A stretch of DNA of 64,000 nucleotides, taken from JAAFHB01 sp037128295. GTDB lineage: Bacteria > Bacteroidota > Bacteroidia > Bacteroidales > Prolixibacteraceae. Below, in pieces: positions 25,910 to 35,308 of the stretch. The position numbers were made by a program, and so were the translations under genes. The notes below the pieces were generated by a model that was not told the DNA's origin, did not search any database, and saw only the letters and a list, made by a program, of their open reading frames with translations. The stretch is from contig JBAXWR010000005.1 of the NCBI GenBank assembly GCA_037128295.1, positions 1-64,000 on the forward strand, written 5' to 3'. The stretch's first letter is position 1. Every line of letters starts with the position of its first letter.

Positions 25910-26998
25910 TCAATGTGTCCTGATTAATTTTCGGATAACCGGGTAGAGTTGTTCTGACATCCGCAAAAAACCAAGGTCGGTCAGGTGAACTCCATCGACA
26001 GTCCCTTCACCATCCATTCCAATCAATTGGTTTGCTTTCTGATAATAGATCTTTCGGTCACCCGATTTTTTTTGAGTGTCATAGATTTTTTTGAGTGTTG
26101 CATTTTTTTCCTGAAGTAAGGCAGAAACCGACTGGTCGAAAATCCGATGGGGGAAGAGGATCGTTTCAACCAGAAGGATAGGAACATCAGGCCGTTTTTT
26201 TCGGATTATTTTTAGAAAAGCAGCATATTTATCGTTCATCTGTTTTACAGAAACATTTGGCAAACAATCAATCACAAAGCATGAAGCATCAATACCTGAC
26301 ATTGCTTCTGCAATTTCCAGGTCAAGTTGCCCATTGCCGCTAAAACCCAGGTTTACAATTTGCCTGTTCAACATTCTCGATAACTGATTGGGATACGACA
26401 TACCTGCGCGAGAGGCACATCCTCCCTGGGTGATACTTGTGCCATAAAAGACAACTGGTTTTCCCTTCAGGGGCGAATTGATAAGGGGATTTTCGATTCT
26501 AGCAGTAGGGTGTACGCCGATTTCAAGATTGAAAAGCCCGTCATAAAGAGGGAGATAGAGCATATACTCTGACTCATCACCTGCCATGTGATCGATAATA
26601 ATGGATGTTGTTTTCTTTCCGTTTGGACGGCCAGAATTGACAAACTGCCACTTCCCGTTTTTCAAACAATAGAGATCCAATCCTTTGATGCCAGTTGGTG
26701 TAAAATGGTTCATTGTCACATCTCCGGTAACTTCCCATCGCGCAGAAATCACTGTAGAATTGGTTCGGAACCGGATGGCTAGTCCGCTGCAGTTCTTTGA
26801 CAACGACCAGACCGGGAGACGGGTTTTGCCATTCAGGCTGGCCGGCAAACGGTCGTATAAGTCCTGGGTATCGGTAAATCCCTTGTTGATAATTTCAAAA
26901 TTTGAAGCATTCATATACTTCAGACTGTCGGGGGAAATGGCCTGTCCAGGTTTTGATAAAAACAAGGTCAAAATTAATATTACAAAGATCTGCTTCAT
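25910..26998 (-). CDS. Secreted SGNH/GDSL-family hydrolase
   Basis: A 362-residue protein with a signal peptide (cleavage near GQA), an N-terminal beta-sandwich (about 25-170, SGNH_hydro_N-like) and a C-terminal SGNH hydrolase. Block I is VVFYGTSITQGG with the catalytic Ser in GTSIT (about 186). Block II/III is GFSGNGQLD. Block V is DGVHLTDLG with the Asp-His pair (about 340). Such enzymes are esterases or acetylesterases, often for carbohydrate acetyl or acyl groups. It is the first gene of the probable operon with the PL8 lyase. No clear -7 box was seen; a palindromic repeat cluster follows upstream at 27041-27148. Confidence 0.88.
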   Translation of the reverse strand: MKQIFVILILTLFLSKPGQAISPDSLKYMNASNFEIINKGFTDTQDLYDRLPASLNGKTRLPVWSLSKNCSGLAIRFRTNSTVISARWEVTGDVTMNHFTPTGIKGLDLYCLKNGKWQFVNSGRPNGKKTTSIIIDHMAGDESEYMLYLPLYDGLFNLEIGVHPTARIENPLINSPLKGKPVVFYGTSITQGGCASRAGMSYPNQLSRMLNRQIVNLGFSGNGQLDLEIAEAMSGIDASCFVIDCLPNVSVKQMNDKYAAFLKIIRKKRPDVPILLVETILFPHRIFDQSVSALLQEKNATLKKIYDTQKKSGDRKIYYQKANQLIGMDGEGTVDGVHLTDLGFLRMSEQLYPVIRKLIRTH

Positions 26999-27040
26999 GG
27001 TTAATGTATTCGTTTTATGATTTAGTACAACAATGAATTG

Positions 27041-27148
27041 CCTCCAGCTTTAGCTGGAGGACCACAGATACAAATTCAGAAAGGCTGTAGCCAAAAATTG
27101 CTAATTATATAATTAATAATAACTTACTAATTTTCGGCTAAAGCCTTT
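27041..27148. repeat. REP-like palindrome cluster
   Basis: A perfect 20-bp palindrome, CCTCCAGCTTTAGCTGGAGG (27041-27060), is followed by two copies of a GGCTnnAGCC hairpin in opposite orientation (27080-27099 and 27129-27148; 18 of 20 bases are complementary between arms). The structure fills the gap between the SGNH hydrolase start and the M6 protease stop. It resembles bimeric REP elements mobilised by RAYT transposases; no RAYT gene is in the window. A terminator role for the M6 gene is also possible, though no long T run follows. Confidence 0.65.
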
Positions 27149-27207
27149 GGAATTTCTCCTTTCCCCTTCGCCATTTCTCTCCCTCCCTCAGTCTCCACCT
27201 CACAAAA

Positions 27208-30200
27208 TCATTTCCTCACCACCACCTTAATTGTTTGTGCCGTGCTATTGTCGTTGATATTTAGAAGATAAACACCGCTGTTAAGGTTTGGCAATCCGAT
27301 TATATTGAGGTTCCCGGCACTTAATTTCTTTGTTAGCACCACCTTGCCCAAACCATTGTACAATGTGGCCACCGACTTGTTGCCTACTTCGCCAATAAGC
27401 CTGATTTCAACATTGCCCACAACATAAGCCCGTAGTTTACCGGAAAAAAGATCCTGATTTTTCAACCCGCTTACAATGTCGGAAGTATGCAGGAAGAATC
27501 GGTCCGAAACATTAGTGTTGGCTACAATCGTTGTTTTATATGCATCTTTGGAAAGATCTGTGAATGTGTTAGTTAACCTATCTTCTAAAATTACCTTGCA
27601 ATTGGGGTCTAATTGGACAGTTTCGACTGAAAAGACAACTTCGCCGCCGGTTTTTGACTCGATGCCTACCGGGATAACCAAGCTGTTGTATTGATTGGTT
27701 GGCAAACACTGAAGTTGGAACTGGATACCATTGTCTTCGACCAATTTGGTAAATATAGATAACGTATCATTGGACTTGAAAAGTCCGGCATCGTAACCCA
27801 CATCCAAACCTCGGGTGGCGTCTTCGATAAATTTGATGGTTGTGGAAAAAGATTTGTTTTGACTGGAAGCGATGAGTTTAATTTCAGGATAATGAACAGT
27901 TGCTGTTTTAAGGGCATCACTCCCCTGATGGACCTGCATATCGGATGTAAAGTTTACCGAGCCCGTACCTTTGACAAAAAATCCCTGGCCAAGGGTCGCA
28001 TAGGTGGCCTCGCTTGCATGGTTAATCACCTGGTATTCTGCAATTGATTTAGACTCGTCCCAGAAATAAACAGCGGCATAGCTCCCGGTTAAAACAGATG
28101 AATTTGTTGAAAGAAAATTGGGAACCCCAGATAAACCACTTGCTTCATTATTGATGTTGATGGCAGACGTAAACGGGTTTCCGATGCAGCTCCACCCTGA
28201 TGATAAAGTTACATTTGTAGTCCCTGATTTCAAAGAACCCAAGAAGTTTAATATTGTTGGTGGTGGTGATGCAATATCGTCAGACTTAGTACATACCAGA
28301 TACCCTTTCCCTATTCCCAGGATTCCTCCTTTTGAAAGGGTAAAATAACCATTCCAATTATCTGTTCCGTAATCCGTCATTCCCACAGTTGTTTTACTTA
28401 AATCTGATGTCAAATAGGGGATGTCCTTATTTCGATCCAAAAAGTCACTAAAGATTTCGATGGCAGGTGGAGAAACGATATGCCAATGAGAATGACTTAT
28501 ATAACGGTTTACCGTTGCTGAACCGGTCACACTACCTACGATCTTTAGTGAACCAGTCCCGGTTGATGCCGACTCCAATATCAAACCAGTTGTTCCTGTA
28601 TTATTGGTTAGGTTCCCATTGACCGTAAGTGAACCCGTAGTACCAATCGTTAAAACGGCACCTGATTCTATGGTGAGGTTATAACTATGTGCAGAACTGC
28701 TTATGACAGGATCAGGATCATTTATAAGATGTGGGATTGTAACACTATTATAATCGGTAGGTACCCCCTCAGGGCTCCAATTGGTGCCGGTGTTCCAATC
28801 GCTGCTCGTAGTGCCTGTCCAGGTTACGGGAGATGTTACAACGATCGTATAATCTTCCACTTCGCCATCAAAATTAGTTTCAGTTGCCGTTGGATAACTG
28901 CTATATTTGCTGGCGACCCTCATTCTTACTGGCCCGTTTACTGCCCCGGTTGGAACAGTTATACTTTTTGGGGACGATGTTAATAGCCCTTCTGGTTCTG
29001 AATAAGGCACAATTGCAGTGCCGAGTTCGTTGGCTTCGGAATCCTCAAAAGTAAAACTATTGTCCCAATCAATCCAAACCTTGGCATAATAGGTATATAG
29101 CCCGTCTGTATATAACTTTACACTAAGATCATAAGCTGCACCTTTAACCACCGGGGTTTTAATCGTTGTATAATCACTATATCCTGAATGTTTAAACCCG
29201 GATGATACTTGATTAATTGTATTAAAAACAACATTTGTGATTTTAGAATCGTAATACGTATTCCCTGAAGAACCAGGAAATGCTGTCCCCAGTGTTTGCG
29301 CATTACCTGTTAATGCCGAAGCCGTATAACAATATCCTGAGCTATTGTATTCATATACTGAGTAATAATAGGTAATACCACTACTAAGTCCTGTAACCTT
29401 TACCGAAGTTCCGGTACCATTGTAAACCACATAGTTACCAGTACCCAACTCAGCATTACTACTTCCGAAAACTGGGCTTGGAGTATAGTAAGTGCCAATA
29501 AAAGGTTCGTTATTTACCGGTGCAAGGGCCCTTGCAACCACCATCACAAAATCACCATTACCCCTGCTCCAACTGACTTTCATTGCATTTTCAGTTATTT
29601 CAGTAGCATGAAGGTTCGATGCTTGAGTTGTGGGAGGGGCACACGAACTTCCACCCATAAAACTAAAGGAGACCGTTTTGTTGATGTTATTTTCAGTAAT
29701 GTTTGTAATAGGCTTTGATGTAATTAACCCAGCCCATGATTTGGCATTTGGAGTTGTCGCGTCTGTGAACGAGGTCTTACCATTGGCAGCAGAAAAAGTA
29801 CATCCAGATGTATTTATCGTAGATTCTGCTGAGATGGAAACTCCATTTGCTGTAGGCGAATTTGCTGCCATAATAAACATTCCCTGATGTATTCCGGCAT
29901 TTATAGAGTCCGAATGGGCCGCAATATAATCTCCGTCAACATGATAAACCAACATTCCATGTCCGGGAAGGGCTCCGTCGAAACCAACCTGTTGCCGGTT
30001 TTCCAATAAAAAATACTCATTGGGTGTGGCACTATTCACTTGATAGAAACTACCCGAATTTTGTATAGAAGAGTTCTGAATTGTAATGCGAGAACCAGGA
30101 GATGTGAGGACTGTCGCCGTAGCCCAGTCATAGATATAGCATTTTGTAAAGGCATTGGGTTGGGCGGGGGTTTTGCCAGCGTTGTTCCAACTTCCGCTCG

Positions 30201-31245
30201 ATTGCAAATCCCAATATCCGGTCCCGGGGTATTGGCCACCGGTTGCATAGTTGGTATCGTAATAATCGGGAGCGCCAAGTATGTGGCCAAACTCGTGGCA
30301 AATCACACCAATATTGGTAATGTCAGAACCGCTCGACCCTGACAATTCGGGCGAACAGGAATATCTGCTGATATTTACACTATCGAGTTTTACGGTAGGT
30401 ATGTTCCAGGCATGGGCCCAAATGCAATCTGCACCCCCACCAGCTTCTTCGCCATAACCTGCATAAATCACATATACACCATCCACTATACCACCATTGG
30501 CATAATTGGCATAATTAATATCTTTATCAGCGAAAACAACAGCTTCGGTTATCAACTCCCTGGGCTTTACATCGTTACCTGCCCCATCATTGGCACCATA
30601 GTATTTCCTATCGTTTTTGGCAGTGTAAGGTCCTGCCACGGTAACCGATAAATTTAACTGACCATAGGAAGATTCATAAAAGAATTTGTTTACACTGCCC
30701 GTTGCACCATTCACAGTATAGGTGGCCTGATTAAACAAATTATCAAAATCTGCCGCCGTTTTTGTAAAAAGCTGATCGGTAAACCCGATCAGGATACAAA
30801 GCAGTTGGGCTGTTTTACCCGGTAAAGTCTTTGTTGGAAAAGCCTTCAATAAGTTGCCATCTTTTAACATGATATTGCCGATCTGCTTTGCCATTCCCAC
30901 CTGGCTGTGACTGTATATCAGATGTTTAGATAAGGCTAATAAAAAAATCAAATCATCACTGCTACGTTGGACCGCATTTTTGGCAATTCTTCCCGACGGC
31001 ACCATATTGCCCTGATTGTTCAGGACAGCATATTCATAAGCTCCATTCGCATTGAAAAGGATCGAATAACCATCTTCGGTCTCGGCCCATTTGACCCTCT
31101 CGTCCCCTTTCAGGTAAATATTGATTTTTGACCCGTCAGGCTGGACAAAACTGATCAATCTTGGAAAAGCCGGAGATGCCGATAGATTTAGGCAACTAAC
31201 AATAATTGAAATTATTAGAATATATATAGCTTTCTTGTTGTTCAT
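27208..31245 (-). CDS. M6 family metalloprotease with T9SS type A sorting domain
   Basis: A 1345-residue secreted protein. A signal peptide (about 1-24) is followed by a propeptide with the common VQPDGSKINIYLKGDE start. The M6 catalytic domain has the zinc motif HEFGH (H317, E318, H321) followed by ILGAPDYYD. A fibronectin III-like segment (about 535-640) and a GEVED-type domain (about 650-800, ending GEVEDYTIVV) come next, then repeats of beta type. The last 75 residues, ending in GVYLLNINDNS..IKVVVRK, are a type IX secretion sorting domain (type A). Immune-inhibitor-A-like proteases degrade host proteins; the target here is unknown. A consensus promoter lies upstream. Confidence 0.93.
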   Translation of the reverse strand: MNNKKAIYILIISIIVSCLNLSASPAFPRLISFVQPDGSKINIYLKGDERVKWAETEDGYSILFNANGAYEYAVLNNQGNMVPSGRIAKNAVQRSSDDLIFLLALSKHLIYSHSQVGMAKQIGNIMLKDGNLLKAFPTKTLPGKTAQLLCILIGFTDQLFTKTAADFDNLFNQATYTVNGATGSVNKFFYESSYGQLNLSVTVAGPYTAKNDRKYYGANDGAGNDVKPRELITEAVVFADKDINYANYANGGIVDGVYVIYAGYGEEAGGGADCIWAHAWNIPTVKLDSVNISRYSCSPELSGSSGSDITNIGVICHEFGHILGAPDYYDTNYATGGQYPGTGYWDLQSSGSWNNAGKTPAQPNAFTKCYIYDWATATVLTSPGSRITIQNSSIQNSGSFYQVNSATPNEYFLLENRQQVGFDGALPGHGMLVYHVDGDYIAAHSDSINAGIHQGMFIMAANSPTANGVSISAESTINTSGCTFSAANGKTSFTDATTPNAKSWAGLITSKPITNITENNINKTVSFSFMGGSSCAPPTTQASNLHATEITENAMKVSWSRGNGDFVMVVARALAPVNNEPFIGTYYTPSPVFGSSNAELGTGNYVVYNGTGTSVKVTGLSSGITYYYSVYEYNSSGYCYTASALTGNAQTLGTAFPGSSGNTYYDSKITNVVFNTINQVSSGFKHSGYSDYTTIKTPVVKGAAYDLSVKLYTDGLYTYYAKVWIDWDNSFTFEDSEANELGTAIVPYSEPEGLLTSSPKSITVPTGAVNGPVRMRVASKYSSYPTATETNFDGEVEDYTIVVTSPVTWTGTTSSDWNTGTNWSPEGVPTDYNSVTIPHLINDPDPVISSSAHSYNLTIESGAVLTIGTTGSLTVNGNLTNNTGTTGLILESASTGTGSLKIVGSVTGSATVNRYISHSHWHIVSPPAIEIFSDFLDRNKDIPYLTSDLSKTTVGMTDYGTDNWNGYFTLSKGGILGIGKGYLVCTKSDDIASPPPTILNFLGSLKSGTTNVTLSSGWSCIGNPFTSAININNEASGLSGVPNFLSTNSSVLTGSYAAVYFWDESKSIAEYQVINHASEATYATLGQGFFVKGTGSVNFTSDMQVHQGSDALKTATVHYPEIKLIASSQNKSFSTTIKFIEDATRGLDVGYDAGLFKSNDTLSIFTKLVEDNGIQFQLQCLPTNQYNSLVIPVGIESKTGGEVVFSVETVQLDPNCKVILEDRLTNTFTDLSKDAYKTTIVANTNVSDRFFLHTSDIVSGLKNQDLFSGKLRAYVVGNVEIRLIGEVGNKSVATLYNGLGKVVLTKKLSAGNLNIIGLPNLNSGVYLLNINDNSTAQTIKVVVRK

Positions 31246-31288
31246 TTTAACTGACCTGGATTATAACGATTAAAGCCAATAACTTCTA

Positions 31289-31319
31289 CAAATATAAACT
31301 TCATTACTAAGTTTTCAAA
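31289..31319 (-). promoter_or_regulatory. Canonical Bacteroidota promoter for the M6 metalloprotease
   Basis: On the minus strand, TTTG (31316-31319) and TATATTTG (31289-31296) are 19 nt apart, a full consensus match, 44 nt before the protease ATG. Confidence 0.75.
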
Positions 31320-31349
31320 AGCGATTGGAAATCGTTTGACTCGATCGCA

Positions 31350-31386
31350 AAAAAAAACCGGCTCGTTTATGAACCGGCGTTTTTTT
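31350..31386 (-). terminator. Terminator after the small peptide gene
   Basis: A 7-bp stem CCGGTTC/GAGCCGG (one G-T wobble) with a 6-nt loop, flanked by A and T runs on both strands. It directly follows the stop of the 73-residue peptide gene and precedes the M6 promoter, so the two genes are separate transcription units. Confidence 0.7.
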
Positions 31387-31392
31387 ATAAGA

Positions 31393-31614
31393 TCAACCAG
31401 GAGTCCGTTTCGTCCATGTACCACCACCTGCGGGCTCGGAACCGGGTGCTTGAGGACCTGTCGAAGCATGCGCAGCCTTAGGAGTAGCCAGTAACATCAT
31501 CGTTGTTGCAGCCGAAATAGCGATGAACCCTGCTTTGTTGATGGCCGCTTTGCGGGTCATCTTTTTGCCTTTAGGGTCTTCGTTGGTTTTGATTTCGTCG
31601 TTTGTTGTTTTCAT
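31393..31614 (-). CDS. Small secreted peptide, unknown function
   Basis: A 73-residue protein. The first 18 residues are charged and polar (MKTTNDEIKTNEDPKGKK). MTRKAAINKAGFIAISAATTMMLLATP (cited in part, AAINKAGFIAISAATTMMLL, about 23-42) forms a signal-peptide-like hydrophobic core with a possible cleavage at AHA (about 50). The mature tail would be only about 23 residues, rich in Pro and Gly (QAPGSEPAGGGTWTKRTPG). An internal ATG at Met19 would give a classical short signal peptide. The gene has its own terminator and sits directly before the M6 protease promoter. I recall no characterised family. A secreted signalling, inhibitor or leader-peptide role is only a guess. Confidence 0.6.
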   Translation of the reverse strand: MKTTNDEIKTNEDPKGKKMTRKAAINKAGFIAISAATTMMLLATPKAAHASTGPQAPGSEPAGGGTWTKRTPG

Positions 31615-31913
31615 CTTTATTGTATTTTACTTATTATAGAAATCGTTTGTCAGGACTGAATATTTTATTGTATGATTCTATAAATCATTTTGTTATGCTA
31701 AACAAAATCATATAGAACTTTACCGATAAACTTTAGAACAGTAAAAAGAATCTTACAAATAGAAGCACTTGTTAAAAAATAAGATTCATTTGTTCAAAAG
31801 TAATATTAATTCTTTATTCAGAAATTTTTTTATACATTTTTTTTTATTTTTTTTATTTTTTTTATTTTTAAGTTTTTTATTACGATAGAGATGATTTGTC
31901 CTAACCAGTCCAT
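31615..31913. other. AT-rich intergenic region with T-tract repeats
   Basis: No gene seen. The part near 31836-31871 consists of nearly uninterrupted T tracts broken by single A residues (runs of 9, 8, 8 and 5 T). The rest is AT-rich and holds the leader of the small peptide gene; no TAnnTTTG box was found for it. Confidence 0.6.
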
Positions 31914-34900
31914 TTATTTTAATTGGTTAAAGAACTCCATATACAAAAGCAGGTTCTTTTCTTTCATAAATATGGGAAGGTTTTCGTTGCTGATAATGAA
32001 ACTCCTAAAGGTGCTCCCTTTTATCAATGCGTAGAGCGATGAGTCGGAACCGGCTTTTTGAAAATAAACCGTAGCAGCCTTTAGCTCTTTTAACCCGCTC
32101 ACAATCAAAATACCTCTATTGTTGTCTAGTGATTCGGTGCTGACCTTGATCGATGGTGACCCGAAATTGGCCTGGTTAAAGGTCTCAAAAGCTTTTGACA
32201 ATGCTCCGGCATCGGCTTGAGTTTTCATAAAGATCAACGCATAATTATAATCTTTGCCAGGATTTGGCAAATAAGGCCCTTTGTATTCGACTTTTTGAGG
32301 TATAACAACTTTCGGTGAAATTTTCGCTGTGGTATCCTGGGCTGTTACAGGTTGTTCGATCAAAACAAACTTTCCTTTTTCAACCGGTTCCTCCTTTTTC
32401 CGTACATTGGTTAGTAGCACTTCAGGACTTGGTAATTCATCGACAGGAATATTTGCACCGATATAGGCACTGTAATTCCTTGTGAAAAATTGCAAATAGT
32501 CGAGATAACCCTTCTCTGCAATAATGATCCTGTAATTCGACGAAGATGTTACAAAGTTCACATATTCAATGCCTTTCAATGTCTGAAAAACATTTCTTTT
32601 CCTGATAAGAGACCTGAAATAAATCATCCCCTCCTCTTTATTGGGAAGGCTCCTCACTACAACAAACTGTGTTTTTGCATCCAAATTAACCGGTTCGATA
32701 TCAAAATCTGTCGAGGTGTAATAATCAAGGTTGTAATTGGCAAGGTCATAAATCAATCGGCTGACATCTACTTTGGCCTCTTTTGAGAAGGCAATGACAT
32801 AGTAATGGAACATATCCTCTTCAAGGGAATATTTCCCTTTTATGTCATCGTTCTTCTGATTATTAACATCTTTCAGCTCCTTGTTCACAATTTCCTCTTT
32901 AATGTAACCTTTTGCCAGAAGCTGTTTAACATCGTTTAGCGAATTTGTAGCAATCAAGTCCCTAATTTTAAGTGCAATGACTTTTAGTGGGGCATCGGAA
33001 GTTGTCTTGATGTACTGATCAAGTGAGGCGCTAAAAACGTTCTTTTCCTGACTTACACCACTCGATACAATTTCGATAAATTTAACTTTTGGCAGCAGGG
33101 TGCTGTCAGGCTTCATAGCCAATGTTGCAGTAGCTTCGGTAGCAGCTTTGGAATAATCGTATGACTGGAAGGATTGCAATACACCTTCGTATTTTTTCCC
33201 TATAGCCGCTTTTAGTTGGGCAAGCTCTGTAAAGTACTTCGGATTAACAAGATATTTGGCGTATTTTGAATCAGGGTATCCGGAGATTATTTTTGTTTTG
33301 TATTCTTCGCTCCTCGAAACATTGTTATTTTCTTTAAATTGTTGGTAAAGATCAAAGAAGGCCGGCAGTTCATAGATGCTGCCGGGAAATCTTGTATTTA
33401 AAGTTTCCAGTGTCTCAGTAGAACGTTTAAAATCGTTGAAATCTGTCCGGTAGATTCGACCGGCATTGAAAAAAGCACTTTTAATCGCTTCGTTCGAAAC
33501 CTTCCGTAACGAATCGGATAGTGGGATGTCCTGCAAATAGAATGCTGCTGTTTTGGGGTCACTGGCTTTTTTCTTTGTTTCAACCGGAACCACTTTTTTC
33601 TCAGTATCGGCAGTTTGGGTAGTATCCTCCTCACTTACAGAAAGTTTGTTTTTCCGCCTCCAATTATCCTCCAGTTTTCTTTTCCCCCATATTCTTTGGA
33701 ATTCGGATTTACCAATACCGGTGGTAAGTGTATTGTAAAAATACCAAAGATTTTGATCGTTTGCGGCACTTATTTGTGGCCTGAATTGTTGTGACCTGAA
33801 ATAATTCCGGTCGGTTGCCTGTGAATTTTCTTCCTCCTTCTTTTTTGCCTCTTCTTTTTGCAATTTGGCTATAATCCCATTAATCACATTGTTACGGTCT
33901 TGATCCGACATTAACGCCAATTTTTGAAGGCTATCCTCACGTGATACAATTTCCAGATTTTTAGCCAACTCTTTTAAACCCGAAGCACGTGTCATAATCT
34001 CGGCATATCCGGGATAATTGTTGTCAATTACAGCGACAGCACTGTCATAATAACAAGCGGCCTGTTGATATTCATTCTCCTCAAAAAGCATTCTCGCCAG
34101 ATTTAGTGACGATAAAGCACGTTGTTTCGGGTTCTGAGTACTGTACAATACCGATTTTTTTAAATCAGCTATTGCATTGCTTTTCCTGCCTTCCCTGAAA
34201 GCTATTTCGCCCCTTGCAAAATAGATCCTGTCGCGATAATCTGCGTTCATAATATTATCGAGCAGTCTCTGAAGTTCCTGTTCAATCTGTTTGTTGTCTC
34301 CTCCACCAATTTCGATACGCGACAATTTCGCATTGAAAGACATTTGATAAGGCGGATGCATTTTAAGCACTTTTAAATATTGTACTGAAGCCTCTTCCAA
34401 TTTATTGTTGAGAACCAGCAACTGCGCCAACAGATAATTCACCCTAAGCTTCTCTTTCCGCGCAAGCTGGGAAGTCAATGCTGCCTGAATTTGCTTTATT
34501 GCTTCATCGATCTGATTGTCTTTCAAATAATACTGCGCCTGCGCAAGGCTCAGATCAGTCTTTAATCGTTTTGGCAAACCTCCGTCACGTTCAAGCGAGC
34601 TGAAAATTTCGAGGGCCTGTTTGTTGTCTCCCGTTTCAACATAACACCTCGCCATCCAGAGATAAGCATCGTACCGGATTGAATTATTCGGGAATTTCCG
34701 GATAACAAAATTGAAATTCTCGATTGCACGGTGAAAATCATGGGTGTAATAGTTGGCTTTCCCCATCATCAAATAACTGTCGTCCACCCAATTATTGTAT
34801 TCCCCTTTTGAGGCAAATGTCTTATACCTTTCGGAATCATTTGATTTTCGCGGCGGGCTCTTTGTGATTGAGTGAAGTGAGATCAATTTTAAACATTTGG

Positions 34901-35216
34901 CAATTGCCTGATCCATCTCTGAAGTAGCCACTTTTGCAGCTTCAGGTAACGTACCTTTGTCAATAGGAAGCGGACGGGAAAAATCTTCAGGTATGGTTTG
35001 ATCAATTCGCTGAATACCAGATTTAAAACTCTCTTTTGCATTAAAAAATACATTATAACGAGCATTCACATCATGATAAGTCCGTGATACTACAGTATTT
35101 TTTTTAGTCGAACAGCCCCAAAAAAGACCGGTCAGCCAAAATAAAACGAGTATATATCTTCCTGCCTGTTTCAAGAGAAAAAAATTAATAAAACACCTGT
35201 TTAACCTATTTAACAA
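31914..35216 (-). CDS. porW: Type IX secretion system lipoprotein PorW/SprE
   Basis: A 1100-residue lipoprotein. The signal sequence ends at the lipobox LFWGC (Cys about 35), followed by STKKNTVVSRTYHDVNARYNVFFNA, the characteristic start of PorW/SprE. Residues about 60-420 contain tandem TPR-like helical repeats (for example AIENFNFVIRKFPNNSIRYDAYLW, abbreviated). A charged linker (about 440-550) and a second repeat region follow. PorW/SprE is needed for T9SS secretion and gliding in Flavobacterium and Porphyromonas. It lies downstream of mrp on the same strand but with its own TATCTTTA promoter-like element, and it complements gldH nearby. The symbol sprE is the flavobacterial name. Confidence 0.9.
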   Translation of the reverse strand: MLNRLNRCFINFFLLKQAGRYILVLFWLTGLFWGCSTKKNTVVSRTYHDVNARYNVFFNAKESFKSGIQRIDQTIPEDFSRPLPIDKGTLPEAAKVATSEMDQAIAKCLKLISLHSITKSPPRKSNDSERYKTFASKGEYNNWVDDSYLMMGKANYYTHDFHRAIENFNFVIRKFPNNSIRYDAYLWMARCYVETGDNKQALEIFSSLERDGGLPKRLKTDLSLAQAQYYLKDNQIDEAIKQIQAALTSQLARKEKLRVNYLLAQLLVLNNKLEEASVQYLKVLKMHPPYQMSFNAKLSRIEIGGGDNKQIEQELQRLLDNIMNADYRDRIYFARGEIAFREGRKSNAIADLKKSVLYSTQNPKQRALSSLNLARMLFEENEYQQAACYYDSAVAVIDNNYPGYAEIMTRASGLKELAKNLEIVSREDSLQKLALMSDQDRNNVINGIIAKLQKEEAKKKEEENSQATDRNYFRSQQFRPQISAANDQNLWYFYNTLTTGIGKSEFQRIWGKRKLEDNWRRKNKLSVSEEDTTQTADTEKKVVPVETKKKASDPKTAAFYLQDIPLSDSLRKVSNEAIKSAFFNAGRIYRTDFNDFKRSTETLETLNTRFPGSIYELPAFFDLYQQFKENNNVSRSEEYKTKIISGYPDSKYAKYLVNPKYFTELAQLKAAIGKKYEGVLQSFQSYDYSKAATEATATLAMKPDSTLLPKVKFIEIVSSGVSQEKNVFSASLDQYIKTTSDAPLKVIALKIRDLIATNSLNDVKQLLAKGYIKEEIVNKELKDVNNQKNDDIKGKYSLEEDMFHYYVIAFSKEAKVDVSRLIYDLANYNLDYYTSTDFDIEPVNLDAKTQFVVVRSLPNKEEGMIYFRSLIRKRNVFQTLKGIEYVNFVTSSSNYRIIIAEKGYLDYLQFFTRNYSAYIGANIPVDELPSPEVLLTNVRKKEEPVEKGKFVLIEQPVTAQDTTAKISPKVVIPQKVEYKGPYLPNPGKDYNYALIFMKTQADAGALSKAFETFNQANFGSPSIKVSTESLDNNRGILIVSGLKELKAATVYFQKAGSDSSLYALIKGSTFRSFIISNENLPIFMKEKNLLLYMEFFNQLK

Positions 35217-35222
35217 TTTCGG

Positions 35223-35230
35223 TAAAGATA
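35223..35230 (-). promoter_or_regulatory. Putative -7 element for porW
   Basis: TATCTTTA on the minus strand differs from TAnnTTTG at one base, just upstream of the porW ATG. A TTGA about 18 nt further upstream could be the -33 box. Confidence 0.4.
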
Positions 35231-35308
35231 CAAAGAGAATTGAATCAATGAAATAAATTTGAAACTCGAAATTTAAAATTTGAAATTGATTGCGATTGCA
35301 TTAAAGGA

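Noticed and set aside
31242..31469. 75-codon open frame overlapping the small peptide and its terminator
   Set aside because: It runs across the terminator hairpin and the M6 promoter in another frame; a shadow.
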